This document shows positions 50,110-58,117 of a stretch of 64,000 nt of DNA, piece after piece. The DNA lies in the NCBI RefSeq assembly GCF_022348165.1, contig NZ_JAKRFI010000007.1, forward strand, positions 124,001 to 188,000, read 5' to 3'. Position 1 is the first letter of the stretch, and each line of letters starts with the position of its first letter. This DNA comes from Halomonas sp. McH1-25. Its GTDB lineage: Bacteria > Pseudomonadota > Gammaproteobacteria > Pseudomonadales > Halomonadaceae. The position numbers and the translations under genes are program-made. The notes under the pieces were generated by a model that saw only the letters and a program-made list of their open reading frames with translations, ran no database searches and was not told the origin of the DNA.

Positions 50110-52149
50110 CTAGAACAGGCCGGCGATCATCACGTCGAGCAATTTGATGGCGGGGAAGGGCAGCAACAGCCCGCCGAGGCCGTAGACCAGCAGATTGCGG
50201 CGCAGCAGCCCGGTGGCCGAGGTGGCCTTGAAGCGCACGCCGTGCAGTGCGAACGGAATCAGGGCGGGAATGATCAGCGCATTGAAGATCACCGCCGCCA
50301 GCACGGCCGACTCCGGTGAATGCAGGTCGAGAACGTCCAGCACCTCCAGTGCCGGAATGCTGGTTGCAAAGAGCGCCGGCAGGATGACGAAGTACTTCGC
50401 CACATCGTTGGCCAGTGAGAAGGTGGTCAGCGCGCCGCGGGTGATGAGCAGTTGCTTGCCGATCTCCACGGCGCGCAGCAGCTTGCCCGGGTCGGAATCG
50501 AGGTCGACCATGTTGCCCGCTTCGCGTGCCGCCTGGGTGCCCGAGTTCATGGCCAGCCCCAGGTCGGCCTGGGCCAGCGCCGGGGCATCGTTGGTACCGT
50601 CGCCCATCATCGCCACCAGACGTCCGGAGGCCTGCTCCTCGCGGATGATCTCCAGCTTGCGCTCTGGGGTGGCCTCGGCCACGTAGTCGTCGACCCCGGC
50701 CTCCGCCGCGATGGCCGCCGCCGTGATCGGGTTGTCGCCGGTGATCATTACCGTCTTGACGCCCATCTCGCGCAGTTGGGCGAAACGCTCGGCGATGCCC
50801 GGCTTGATGACATCCGACAGGGCGATGACGCCGAGCAGTCGGCCTCCCTCGGCAACGGCCAGCGGCGTGGCGCCCTCGCGGGAAACGCGCTCGACCAGTC
50901 GCTGGTAGGTCGTGGGCACGTTGCCGCCATGGGTCTGGATGAATGTCGCGATGGCGTTCGGGGCGCCCTTGCGCAGTTGCGTGCCGTCGGGCAGGTTGAC
51001 GCCGGACAGCCGCGTCGACGCCGAGAAAGGGATGAACTCGGCCCGCTTGTCCAGGGTCGATGTCGCGCCCTGATCCCTGGCGAGCGTGACGATGGAACGC
51101 CCTTCCGGGGTCGGGTCGTCCAGCGAGCACAGGTAGGCCACGTCGCGCAGCCGGCCGATGGCGACCTTTTCGCAGGGCGCGAATTCGGTGGCGTGGCGGT
51201 CACCCAGAGTGATTGTACCGGTCTTGTCGAGCAGCAGGGTGTCGATACTGCCGGCGATCTCGACCGCCTTGCCGGACTTGGCGACCAAGTTGGCGCGCAT
51301 CGCCCGCTCCATGCCGGCGATGCCGATGGCCGGCAGCAATCCCCCGATCGTGGTGGGGATCAGGCAGACCAGCAGCGCCACCAGCATGATCGTCGATGGC
51401 ACGATGCCGACGAATGCCGCCATGGGCACCAGCGTCACGACCACGATCAGGAACACCAGCGTCAGGGTGGCAAGCAGCACCGACAACGCCAGCTCGCTGG
51501 GCGTCTTCTGGCGACTGGCGCCTTCGACCAGCGCGATCATCCGGTCGAGCAGCGACTCGCCCGGGTCGACGCTGACTTCGATGACCAGTTCATCGGAGAG
51601 CAGCTTGGTGCCGGCACTGACGCCGCTGTTGTCGGTGCCCGCCTCGCGCAGGACGGGGGCGGACTCGCCGGTCACGGCGGACTCGTTGATCGAGCCGGCA
51701 CCCTCGACGATCTCGCCATCGGCGGGGATCAGCTCGCCGGCCACGACCCTGACCCGGTCGCCGCGGCGCAGCGTATCGGCGGCCACCATGGCTTCGCTGC
51801 CATCCCTCTGCAGTTTGCGCGCCCTGAGCTGGCCGCGTGTGGCGCGCAGGCTGCCGGCATGGGCCTTGCCGCGGGACTCCGCCAGCGCCTCCGCCCCATT
51901 GGCGAACAATACGGTCGCCAGCAGGACCAGGGTCACCGCCAGGGCAAAGGCGATGCTCTCGCCTCTGGCCGCCGCCAGGCCGGTATAAAGGGCACAGACA
52001 AACGTGCCGATGCCGACCACGGCCATTACCGGATTGCGGGCCAGGGAGCGTGGTCCCAGGCGCAGGAAGGATTCCCTGATCAATTGGCCCCACTGGAAAT
52101 GCCCTTCGGCGCGATGCGAAGAGTGATGAGTTTGGGTCGAGGTGGACAT
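50110..52149 (-). CDS. kdpB: potassium-transporting ATPase ATP-binding subunit KdpB
   Basis: P-type ATPase subunit (679 residues) that hydrolyses ATP to drive K+ uptake through KdpA. Phosphorylation motif DKTGT with Asp308, actuator TGES motif (SAVTGESAPV), GDGTNDAPALAQADLG hinge and seven hydrophobic segments. The conserved TGES serine, phosphorylated as an inhibition signal in E. coli, is present. ATG at 52149 is chosen because GAGGAG lies about 10 bases upstream and MSTSTQTHH fits the family; the frame is open further upstream through kdpA. A long open frame on the other strand here is only a shadow. Confidence 0.97.
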   Translation of the reverse strand: MSTSTQTHHSSHRAEGHFQWGQLIRESFLRLGPRSLARNPVMAVVGIGTFVCALYTGLAAARGESIAFALAVTLVLLATVLFANGAEALAESRGKAHAGSLRATRGQLRARKLQRDGSEAMVAADTLRRGDRVRVVAGELIPADGEIVEGAGSINESAVTGESAPVLREAGTDNSGVSAGTKLLSDELVIEVSVDPGESLLDRMIALVEGASRQKTPSELALSVLLATLTLVFLIVVVTLVPMAAFVGIVPSTIMLVALLVCLIPTTIGGLLPAIGIAGMERAMRANLVAKSGKAVEIAGSIDTLLLDKTGTITLGDRHATEFAPCEKVAIGRLRDVAYLCSLDDPTPEGRSIVTLARDQGATSTLDKRAEFIPFSASTRLSGVNLPDGTQLRKGAPNAIATFIQTHGGNVPTTYQRLVERVSREGATPLAVAEGGRLLGVIALSDVIKPGIAERFAQLREMGVKTVMITGDNPITAAAIAAEAGVDDYVAEATPERKLEIIREEQASGRLVAMMGDGTNDAPALAQADLGLAMNSGTQAAREAGNMVDLDSDPGKLLRAVEIGKQLLITRGALTTFSLANDVAKYFVILPALFATSIPALEVLDVLDLHSPESAVLAAVIFNALIIPALIPFALHGVRFKATSATGLLRRNLLVYGLGGLLLPFPAIKLLDVMIAGLF

Positions 52150-52163
52150 GGCGTCTTTTCTCC

Positions 52164-53882
52164 TCAGAAGCCGAATGTCAGCTGTTCCGCGACCGGGCCG
52201 AGCACCAGCACCGGGAGGAAGCCCAACAGGTTGATAATGACGATGACGCTCGCGGTCAGGCCGACGAAGGCGCCACTGTCCATGTCCAGACTGCCGCGCC
52301 CGGCGGGAGCCGTGCGCTTGCCGGCCAGCCAGGCGGCAACCGCCAATGGCGCGAGCATGGGCAGGAAGCGCCCGACCAGCAGGGCGATGACGCAGGTCAG
52401 GTTCCACCACGGCGTGTCATCGCCCAGCCCCTCGAAGCCGGAGCCGTTGTTGGCGAAGGCCGAGGTGTACTCGTAGAGCACCTGCGACAGGCCGTGAAAG
52501 GCCGGGTTGGAATTGCCGGCCAGGCCGGGCAAGGCAACGGCCAGCGCCGTCAGGCCGAGGATGACCAGCGGTTGGGCGAGGATCGCCAGCGAGATCCAGC
52601 GTATCTCGCGGGTCTCCAGCGGCTTGCCCAGCAGTTCGGGGGCGCGGCCGATCATTAGCGAACCGACGAAGGCTGCCAGCATGAGGTAGAGCAAATAACC
52701 GATCAGGCCAACACCGATACCGCCGAAGGTCACGTTGACGAACATGTCCATCAGCGTCACTGCGCCACCCAGCGGATTGAAGCTGTCGTGCATGGCGTTG
52801 ACGGAGCCGTTGGAAGTCTGGGTCGTCCAGCTGGCCCACAATGCCGACATCTCCGGGCCGAAGCGCACCTCCTTGCCTTCCATGTTGGGGCTGCCGGCGG
52901 CGGCCAGACCCTCGAAAGCGGCATTCGGCATCTTCTCCGAGACGATCATGGCCGCCGTCGAGGCCAGCGAAAACGCCAGCATGACCGCGCCAATGCCCGT
53001 CATCAGGCGGCGTCGGCCCGTCATCACGCCAACGGCGACGAGCAGGGCGACGGGGAACAGCAGCAGGGATACGCTCTCGATGACGTTGGACAGCGGCGTG
53101 GGATTTTCCAGCGGCACGCTGGAATTGGGTCCGTACCAGCCGCCGCCGTTGGTGCCGAGCTGCTTGATGGCAACCATCGAGGCGACCGGGCCGCGAGGAA
53201 TGACCTGGCTTTCGGTGACTGCACTGTCCAGCGGCTGTAGTGTCTGTGCACCCTGATAGGTACTCGGCACCCCCTGCCAGGCCAGCAGCAGGGCCACTAC
53301 GGTGGCCACCGGCAACATGACGCGCAGTAGGGTCCGCACCAGGTCACGGTAGTAATTGCCTACGCCGACGGGCTGTACTGCCGTTTCGGAGAAACGCGCG
53401 ACGCTCGCCTTGCTGAGCAGCACGCGGGCAATCGCCAGCAGCACCGCCAGGCCCGTGGCCGGCGTGACGAACTGCAGGGTCACGATGGCGAAGGTCTGGC
53501 TCAGGTAGGAAAGCTGTGCCTGCCCCGAGTAGTGCTGCTGGTTGGTATTGGTGGCAAACGACACGGCCGTGTGCAGGGCGGTGTCCCACGGCATGCCGGC
53601 AACGCCGTCGGGATTGAGCGGCAGCAAACCTTGTGCCATGAACACGCCCCAGGCCAGCAGAACCAGCAACAGGTGCAGCTTGAGGACGGCCCAGGCATAG
53701 GCCTGCCAGGTCATCGTGCGCTGCGCATCGATGCCGGCCAGACGATAAAGCATGGACTCGAAGGGGCGAAAGAGCCCATCCAGAGGCGCCTTTCGGTCAT
53801 CGTTCAGGGAGCGGGCCATGTACAGGCCCAGGGGAAGCGCCAGTCCGATGACCAGCGCATGGCAGAGTATGACCTCGTTCAT
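52164..53882 (-). CDS. kdpA: potassium-transporting ATPase K+-binding subunit KdpA
   Basis: Channel-like subunit (572 residues) of the superfamily of K+ transporters, with four pore repeats and ten or so membrane segments. Selectivity-filter glycines are visible in SFATNTNQQ (first repeat), KQLGTNGGGWYG (second), and two further repeats. AGGAGG precedes the ATG. It starts after kdpF and ends 14 bases before kdpB. Confidence 0.97.
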   Translation of the reverse strand: MNEVILCHALVIGLALPLGLYMARSLNDDRKAPLDGLFRPFESMLYRLAGIDAQRTMTWQAYAWAVLKLHLLLVLLAWGVFMAQGLLPLNPDGVAGMPWDTALHTAVSFATNTNQQHYSGQAQLSYLSQTFAIVTLQFVTPATGLAVLLAIARVLLSKASVARFSETAVQPVGVGNYYRDLVRTLLRVMLPVATVVALLLAWQGVPSTYQGAQTLQPLDSAVTESQVIPRGPVASMVAIKQLGTNGGGWYGPNSSVPLENPTPLSNVIESVSLLLFPVALLVAVGVMTGRRRLMTGIGAVMLAFSLASTAAMIVSEKMPNAAFEGLAAAGSPNMEGKEVRFGPEMSALWASWTTQTSNGSVNAMHDSFNPLGGAVTLMDMFVNVTFGGIGVGLIGYLLYLMLAAFVGSLMIGRAPELLGKPLETREIRWISLAILAQPLVILGLTALAVALPGLAGNSNPAFHGLSQVLYEYTSAFANNGSGFEGLGDDTPWWNLTCVIALLVGRFLPMLAPLAVAAWLAGKRTAPAGRGSLDMDSGAFVGLTASVIVIINLLGFLPVLVLGPVAEQLTFGF

Positions 53883-53892
53883 CGCCGGCCTC

Positions 53893-53973
53893 CTAGAATC
53901 GTTCGGGCCACAGCAGGGCGGTGAACAGATAGGCGCCGACGGCGAAGGAAAGGATCAACAGCAGGATTTGCAT
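53893..53973 (-). CDS. kdpF: KdpF, small stabilising subunit of the K+ pump
   Basis: 26-residue hydrophobic peptide (one membrane helix, ending LLWPERF) encoded just before kdpA. In E. coli KdpF stabilises the KdpABC complex. The translated sequence runs ATG to TAG, with 10 bases between its stop and the kdpA ATG. Its start codon lies at the edge of an 11-bp leader hairpin (53973-54010), and the ribosome-site sequence is inside the 3' arm. It is too short to show up in routine gene calling. Confidence 0.9.
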   Translation of the reverse strand: MQILLLILSFAVGAYLFTALLWPERF

Positions 53974-54010
53974 AGCCTTGGCTCCAAGGGGGAGAGGTAA
54001 GCCAAGGCTA
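53973..54010 (-). promoter_or_regulatory. leader hairpin closing on the kdpF start codon
   Basis: In the message, TAGCCTTGGCT pairs perfectly with AGCCAAGGCTA, 11 bp with a 16-base loop. The last A of the 3' arm is the A of the kdpF ATG, and the AAGG of the arm is the nearest ribosome-site-like sequence. The structure would hide the start of the whole operon until it is opened. Confidence 0.6.
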
Positions 54011-54021
54011 GAGAGAGCGGG

Positions 54022-54071
54022 CGTAAAAAATCGATGTCGTTATACGGGCACCGCCGTAAAAGTTTCGTAAA
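54022..54071 (-). promoter_or_regulatory. kdp promoter with 11-bp-phased direct repeats
   Basis: On the message strand TTTACG occurs at 54066-54071 and again at 54055-54060, exactly one helical turn apart, with a third at 54022-54027. TATAAC (54039-54044) is a -10 candidate. Phased direct repeats upstream of a weak promoter fit an OmpR-family activator, here most likely KdpE. Confidence 0.45.
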
Positions 54072-54082
54072 TCGTGTGGTGG

Positions 54083-54985
54083 CTAGGTGTCGGTATCGGA
54101 GCTGTCCGATGGCGGTTCGCTGAGCGCCCTGTCTACCTTGCGTGGGTCGGGTCGCTCCTCGTCGAGCCAAGTGCCGCAGCGCAGGCAATAGCGGGCCTTA
54201 TGCTCGTGACGGTCGTAACCGCAACCCGGACAGGCCTCGTTGGAATAACGCTCTTCACGGATTGAGCGAATCACCTCGGCGGAAAACACGCCCGTGGGTA
54301 CGGCAATGATCGAATAGCCAATGAGCATCAGCATGACCGTGATTCCTTGGCCTAGCGGGGTTACCGGCACAATGTCTCCATACCCTACCGTCGTCAGGCT
54401 GACGATAGCCCAGTAAATGGAAATGGGAATGCTGGTAAAGCCAGCCTCGGCTGGCTCGAGCAGATACATCACCGAGGCAAAAATCGTTACCAGCGTGAAA
54501 ATGCTGAACAAGAATAAAATTATCTGATGGAAGCTGCGTTTCAGTGCATCGATCAGAAGCTGCCCTTCTCCGACGAACTGCATCAATCGCAAAATTCTGA
54601 AAATCCTTAGAACCCGCAACAAGCGAACGACGAGAATCGACTGGCCACCAGGGATCACCAATGCGAGCCAAGTGGGCAATATCGAAATCAGGTCTATCAG
54701 GCCAAAGAAAGACCCTAAATACCTTAAAGGACGCTCCAGACAGTAGAGGCGTAGGGCTAACTCAAGCGTAAATAATAGAGTGAAGCCCCACTCGGCGAAG
54801 TAAAAGATGTCTCCAAACCGGGCGTGATATCTATCGACACTATCAAGTATGACGACTAGGACACTGGCCAGAATCGTTACGATTAGGGCAATGTCGAAGG
54901 ATTTAGCGGCTCGAGTGTCCGATTCGAAGATGATCTGAAATATTCTCGTTCGAATACCGACACCTGCGGGTCGAAGCTGTGGCAA
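54083..54985 (-). CDS. voltage-gated-type K+ channel with C-terminal zinc ribbon
   Basis: About 300 residues. Six hydrophobic segments form a voltage-sensor-like module with an S4 of spaced arginines (LVVRLLRVLRIFRILRL), then the pore with the K+ filter TVGYGD. The C-terminus has a zinc-ribbon-like CPGCGYD...CLRCG, unusual for this family. The start is TTG at 54985, chosen because CAGGAG sits 6 bases upstream; an upstream TTG at 55018 has none. It lies directly upstream of the kdp operon and just downstream of the CYTH gene on the same strand. G+C is low: 37, 48, 53 and 45 percent in four successive 60-base lines (54481-54720), against 60-65 percent around it, suggesting transfer. Confidence 0.9.
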   Translation of the reverse strand: MPQLRPAGVGIRTRIFQIIFESDTRAAKSFDIALIVTILASVLVVILDSVDRYHARFGDIFYFAEWGFTLLFTLELALRLYCLERPLRYLGSFFGLIDLISILPTWLALVIPGGQSILVVRLLRVLRIFRILRLMQFVGEGQLLIDALKRSFHQIILFLFSIFTLVTIFASVMYLLEPAEAGFTSIPISIYWAIVSLTTVGYGDIVPVTPLGQGITVMLMLIGYSIIAVPTGVFSAEVIRSIREERYSNEACPGCGYDRHEHKARYCLRCGTWLDEERPDPRKVDRALSEPPSDSSDTDT

Positions 54986-55021
54986 ATCGGACTCCTGTCG
55001 TTTTGCGTGGCATTGCAAGAT

Positions 55022-55885
55022 TCAAGCGGGATGCAGCGCTGCCTGCAAGGCCAGGCTGTGCTGACCGAAGGCCAGCGTCAGCCAGCTCTCCCGGCTCAGG
55101 GCATCGGCCAGAGCGCGGGCATGCTGTTCCACGTCGTCGGCCTTAGCTGTCTGAATCAGCGTATCCAGCTCGGAGCGCGCCTGATCGAGAAACGCGGGCT
55201 GGCCGCTGTCGCGGTAGGCGTCCAGGTACAGGATGGCCCGGTCGAAGCAGCTCGCTGGCGAGTCGTCACCTGCCGGCACATGCCAGCGATTGTCACACAG
55301 TGCGCCACCGCGTGCCGCCTTGCTGGCATTGGCCGGGCGCAGGGCGATGTCTTCGGCCAGGCGGCGGGCCAGTCGCCACAACGCGGTAGGCTCGCCCGCT
55401 TTGAGCTCGAGTTCCAGTTCGTCGATGGCCACGCGCCGTTCACCGGCACGGATCTCGCCACGGTCGAGTGCCACCTCGATGCGTGCGCCTTCGTAGTCGA
55501 TCAGCCAGGCCTGGCGCTCGAAATCGGTGGTGAAGCGTGGCTGCAACGCCTGAAGCACATCGCGACCCAGCGTCTGCATGGGCGGCAACGCCGTCAGCCC
55601 CTCGAGATCCAGCGCATCGCCGTCGACTTCCCACTCCCATTCGCCCCGCGCGGAAAGACCGCCACTGCCATGCCCCGCGGTCTTCAGTGTCTGCAGGGTG
55701 CGCTCGGGGGTGCGGCGCAGACGCAGCGCCACCCTGGCGGCTTCCAGGTCGCCTGCCGGCGTGTCGTAATAGGTGTTGGCCAGTCGCTTAGGTTGTGCAG
55801 ACGTTTCGCCGAGTGCCGGGTGGCGAGACAGCTTGTCGGCTTCGCCAGGCGCCAGGGCCAGTTTGAGTTCGATTTCTTCAGCCAT
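55022..55885 (-). CDS. CYTH-domain triphosphatase
   Basis: 287 residues of the CYTH family (tripolyphosphatase / thiamine triphosphatase / class IV adenylate cyclase fold). The ExExK signature EIELKLAL is at residues 4-11, with the conserved Arg-rich RVALRLRR strand near 50 and acidic strands IDELELELKAGE near 152. E. coli YgiF is an inorganic triphosphatase of this kind but also has a C-terminal CHAD domain; here a shorter helical C-terminus (about 190-287) remains, which looks like a partial CHAD-like region. The start is fixed by the ExExK motif at residue 3. The substrate is not determined. The channel gene follows 3 bases after or overlaps its stop region. Confidence 0.88.
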   Translation of the reverse strand: MAEEIELKLALAPGEADKLSRHPALGETSAQPKRLANTYYDTPAGDLEAARVALRLRRTPERTLQTLKTAGHGSGGLSARGEWEWEVDGDALDLEGLTALPPMQTLGRDVLQALQPRFTTDFERQAWLIDYEGARIEVALDRGEIRAGERRVAIDELELELKAGEPTALWRLARRLAEDIALRPANASKAARGGALCDNRWHVPAGDDSPASCFDRAILYLDAYRDSGQPAFLDQARSELDTLIQTAKADDVEQHARALADALSRESWLTLAFGQHSLALQAALHPA

Positions 55886-55893
55886 GCGGCAAT

Positions 55894-55955
55894 ATGTCCG
55901 TTCGATGACAGGTGAATGATTTTTTCATGACGTCGGCCAGGCCAATCACTATACT
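55894..55955 (+). promoter_or_regulatory. Pho-box-like array with a downstream promoter
   Basis: Four 7-mers start with ATG at exactly 11-bp intervals: 55894 ATGTCCG, 55905 ATGACAG, 55916 ATGATTT, 55927 ATGACGT. Read on the other strand, the second is CTGTCAT, the PhoB half-site. TATACT at 55950-55955 is a -10 located 17 bases after the last repeat, so transcription would start near 55962, before the PhoU-like gene. The orientation is opposite to the usual one. Confidence 0.45.
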
Positions 55956-55987
55956 GACGCCGCCATTCCTAACATACGAATGACGCT

Positions 55988-56668
55988 ATGGTGACTTCCA
56001 ATCCGTTTTCCTCGCTGTTCGGCCGTTCGCCGTTTCAGCCGCTCCTGGCACACATCGTCAAGACCAGCGAATGTGCCGACCAGCTGCTTCCCTTCCTCGA
56101 TGCCGCCATGGCCGGGGACTGGGAGGAAGCCGCCAGGCATCGCGAGGCAGTGACCCACCTCGAGCACGAGGCCGATCAGCTAAAGACCCAGCTGCGTCTC
56201 AACCTGCCCAACACCATGTTCCTGCCGGTGTCGCGTTCCGATCTGCTGGACCTGATCAGCGTACAGGACAAGATCGCCAACCGGGCACGCGACATCACCG
56301 GCATCATGCTGGGTCGCTGCATGAAGGTGCCGCCGGCACTGGCGCCGCCGATGCGCGACTACCTGACGACCGCCGTGGCCGCCGTCGCCCAGGCGCGCAA
56401 GGCGCTGGAGGAGATGGACGATCTGCTCGAGTCCGGCTTCGGACGCAACGTCTCGGATCTGATGCAGAACCTGATTCGTGAACTCCACGATCTGGAGCAC
56501 CAGGCCGACGAACAGGAAATCGCCATCCGTCGCCAACTGTTCGATCTGGAGTCGCAGTTGCCGCCGGTGGATGTGATGTTCCTCTACAAGATCATCGACT
56601 GGATCGGGGATCTGGCGGATCGCGCCGAGCGTGTCGGTAGCCGCCTGCAAATCCTCACCGCTCGCTAA
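55988..56668 (+). CDS. PhoU-like DUF47 phosphate transport regulator
   Basis: 226 residues, almost entirely helical, of the DUF47 / TIGR00153 family found beside Pit transporters and thought to tune Pit activity or localisation. PhoU-like acidic patterns are visible, for example HLEHEADQLKTQL (about 58-70) and HDLEHQADEQEIAIRRQL (about 166-183), which would hold metal clusters in PhoU relatives. No strong ribosome site is seen before the ATG. A strong intrinsic terminator lies between it and pit. Read-through or a separate promoter is needed for pit. Confidence 0.9.
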   Translation: MVTSNPFSSLFGRSPFQPLLAHIVKTSECADQLLPFLDAAMAGDWEEAARHREAVTHLEHEADQLKTQLRLNLPNTMFLPVSRSDLLDLISVQDKIANRARDITGIMLGRCMKVPPALAPPMRDYLTTAVAAVAQARKALEEMDDLLESGFGRNVSDLMQNLIRELHDLEHQADEQEIAIRRQLFDLESQLPPVDVMFLYKIIDWIGDLADRAERVGSRLQILTAR

Positions 56669-56700
56669 ACCCGAAATGCCCTCGGCATTTCGGGTTTTTT
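56668..56700 (+). terminator. strong intrinsic terminator between the PhoU-like gene and pit
   Basis: AACCCGAAATGCC (56668-56680) pairs perfectly with GGCATTTCGGGTT (56684-56696), 13 bp with a CTC loop, and runs into six T (56695-56700). The pit ATG follows only 27 bases later. Confidence 0.9.
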
Positions 56701-56726
56701 AACGTCACTCATAAAGAACCTTGCCT

Positions 56727-57998
56727 ATGTCCATCATTGCGCAATACGGCGACGTATTCATCATTCTCGCCTGTGTTTTCGGTTTCTTCATGGCCTGGGG
56801 CGTCGGTGCCAACGACGTGGCCAACGCCATGGGGACTTCCGTCGGCTCCAAGGCGATCACCATCAAGCAAGCCATCATGATCGCCGTCGTCTTCGAGTTT
56901 CTCGGCGCCTGGCTTGCCGGGGGGCAGGTCACCGATACCATCCGCAAGGGCATCATCGACCCGACGCTGCTGACCGAAGACCCTCATCTGTTGGTCTACG
57001 GCATGCTGGCTTCGCTGCTGGCGGCCGGCCTGTGGCTGCTGATCGCCTCGGCCAAGGGTTGGCCGGTCTCGACCACGCACTCCATCGTCGGCGCCATTGT
57101 CGGCTTCGCCATCGCCGGGCTGGGTGTGGACTCCGTGGGCTGGCCCAAGGTAGGACAGATTGCCGCCAGTTGGATCGTTTCGCCGCTGTTGGCCGGGACC
57201 ATCGGCTATGTCCTGTTCCGCTCGGTACAGGTGTTGATCTTCGAGAGCCGCGATCCGTTCGCGGCCGCCAAGCGCTACGTGCCGGGCTACATCTTCCTGG
57301 TCGGCTTCATCATCGCCATGGTGACGCTGGTCAAGGGCCTGTCGCATGTCGGCCTCGATCTCAGCTTTATCCAGAGCTTTTTGATTGCGGTCGTCATCGG
57401 CATCGCCATCATGGTGCTGGGCATCCTGCTCGAGAACCGCATCGGGCGTGGCAAGAAAGGCACCGGTGACAGCTTCGACTTTTCCGGTGTCGAGCGGGTG
57501 TTCGGCGTGCTGATGATGTTCACCGCCTGTGCCATGGCCTTCGCTCACGGCTCCAACGACGTCGCCAACGCCGTCGGCCCCTTGGCGGCGGTGGTCAGCG
57601 TGGTCCAGTCGCACGGCCAAGTGGGTGGCGAAGCGATCCTGCCGTGGTGGATCCTGGTGCTCGGTGGCGGCGGTATCGTGGTCGGCCTGGTCACCTACGG
57701 CCACCGCGTCATCGCGACCGTGGGCACCGGCATCACCGAACTGACGCCCAGCCGCGGCTTCGCTGCCACGCTGGCGGCGGCGACCACCGTGGTGTTGGCC
57801 TCGGGCACCGGCCTGCCGATCTCGACGACGCATACGCTGGTCGGCGCGGTACTCGGCGTGGGCCTGGCGCGCGGCATGGCGGCACTCAACCTGCGCGTGC
57901 TCGGCACCATCGTCATGTCGTGGCTGATCACCTTGCCCGCCGGCGCCGGCCTGTCGATCCTGTTCTTCTTCACTTTCAAGGGCATGTTCGGCAGCTAA
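56727..57998 (+). CDS. pit: low-affinity inorganic phosphate transporter Pit
   Basis: Secondary H+/metal-phosphate symporter of the inner membrane, 423 residues with about ten hydrophobic segments. The duplicated signature is clear: GVGANDVANAMG near residue 28 and HGSNDVANAVG near 280, each followed by VSTTH / ISTTHT segments. ATG at 56727 is preferred to TTG at 56721. It lies immediately after the PhoU-like gene, a common pairing. Na+ or H+ as coupling ion cannot be told from sequence. Confidence 0.95.
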   Translation: MSIIAQYGDVFIILACVFGFFMAWGVGANDVANAMGTSVGSKAITIKQAIMIAVVFEFLGAWLAGGQVTDTIRKGIIDPTLLTEDPHLLVYGMLASLLAAGLWLLIASAKGWPVSTTHSIVGAIVGFAIAGLGVDSVGWPKVGQIAASWIVSPLLAGTIGYVLFRSVQVLIFESRDPFAAAKRYVPGYIFLVGFIIAMVTLVKGLSHVGLDLSFIQSFLIAVVIGIAIMVLGILLENRIGRGKKGTGDSFDFSGVERVFGVLMMFTACAMAFAHGSNDVANAVGPLAAVVSVVQSHGQVGGEAILPWWILVLGGGGIVVGLVTYGHRVIATVGTGITELTPSRGFAATLAAATTVVLASGTGLPISTTHTLVGAVLGVGLARGMAALNLRVLGTIVMSWLITLPAGAGLSILFFFTFKGMFGS

Positions 57999-58024
57999 CG
58001 CCTCGAACAGGCGACGCTGATGAC

Positions 58025-58056
58025 AAGGCGGGGCCCTTCGGGTGTCCCGCCTTTTT
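58025..58056 (+). terminator. intrinsic terminator after pit
   Basis: AAGGCGGG (58025-58032) pairs with CCCGCCTT (58046-58053), with an inner CCC/GGG hairpin, followed by T5. It separates pit from argA. Confidence 0.88.
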
Positions 58057-58117
58057 GCCGGCTCTGCTATAGTCGCCGTTTCACCCCTTCGTTCACCGTA
58101 CTGCCGGAGTGCAGGCC

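Noticed and set aside
50452..52476. A 674-residue open frame on the plus strand opposite kdpB
   Set aside because: Antisense shadow of kdpB and kdpA; composition is the reverse of their codon bias and no domains are seen.
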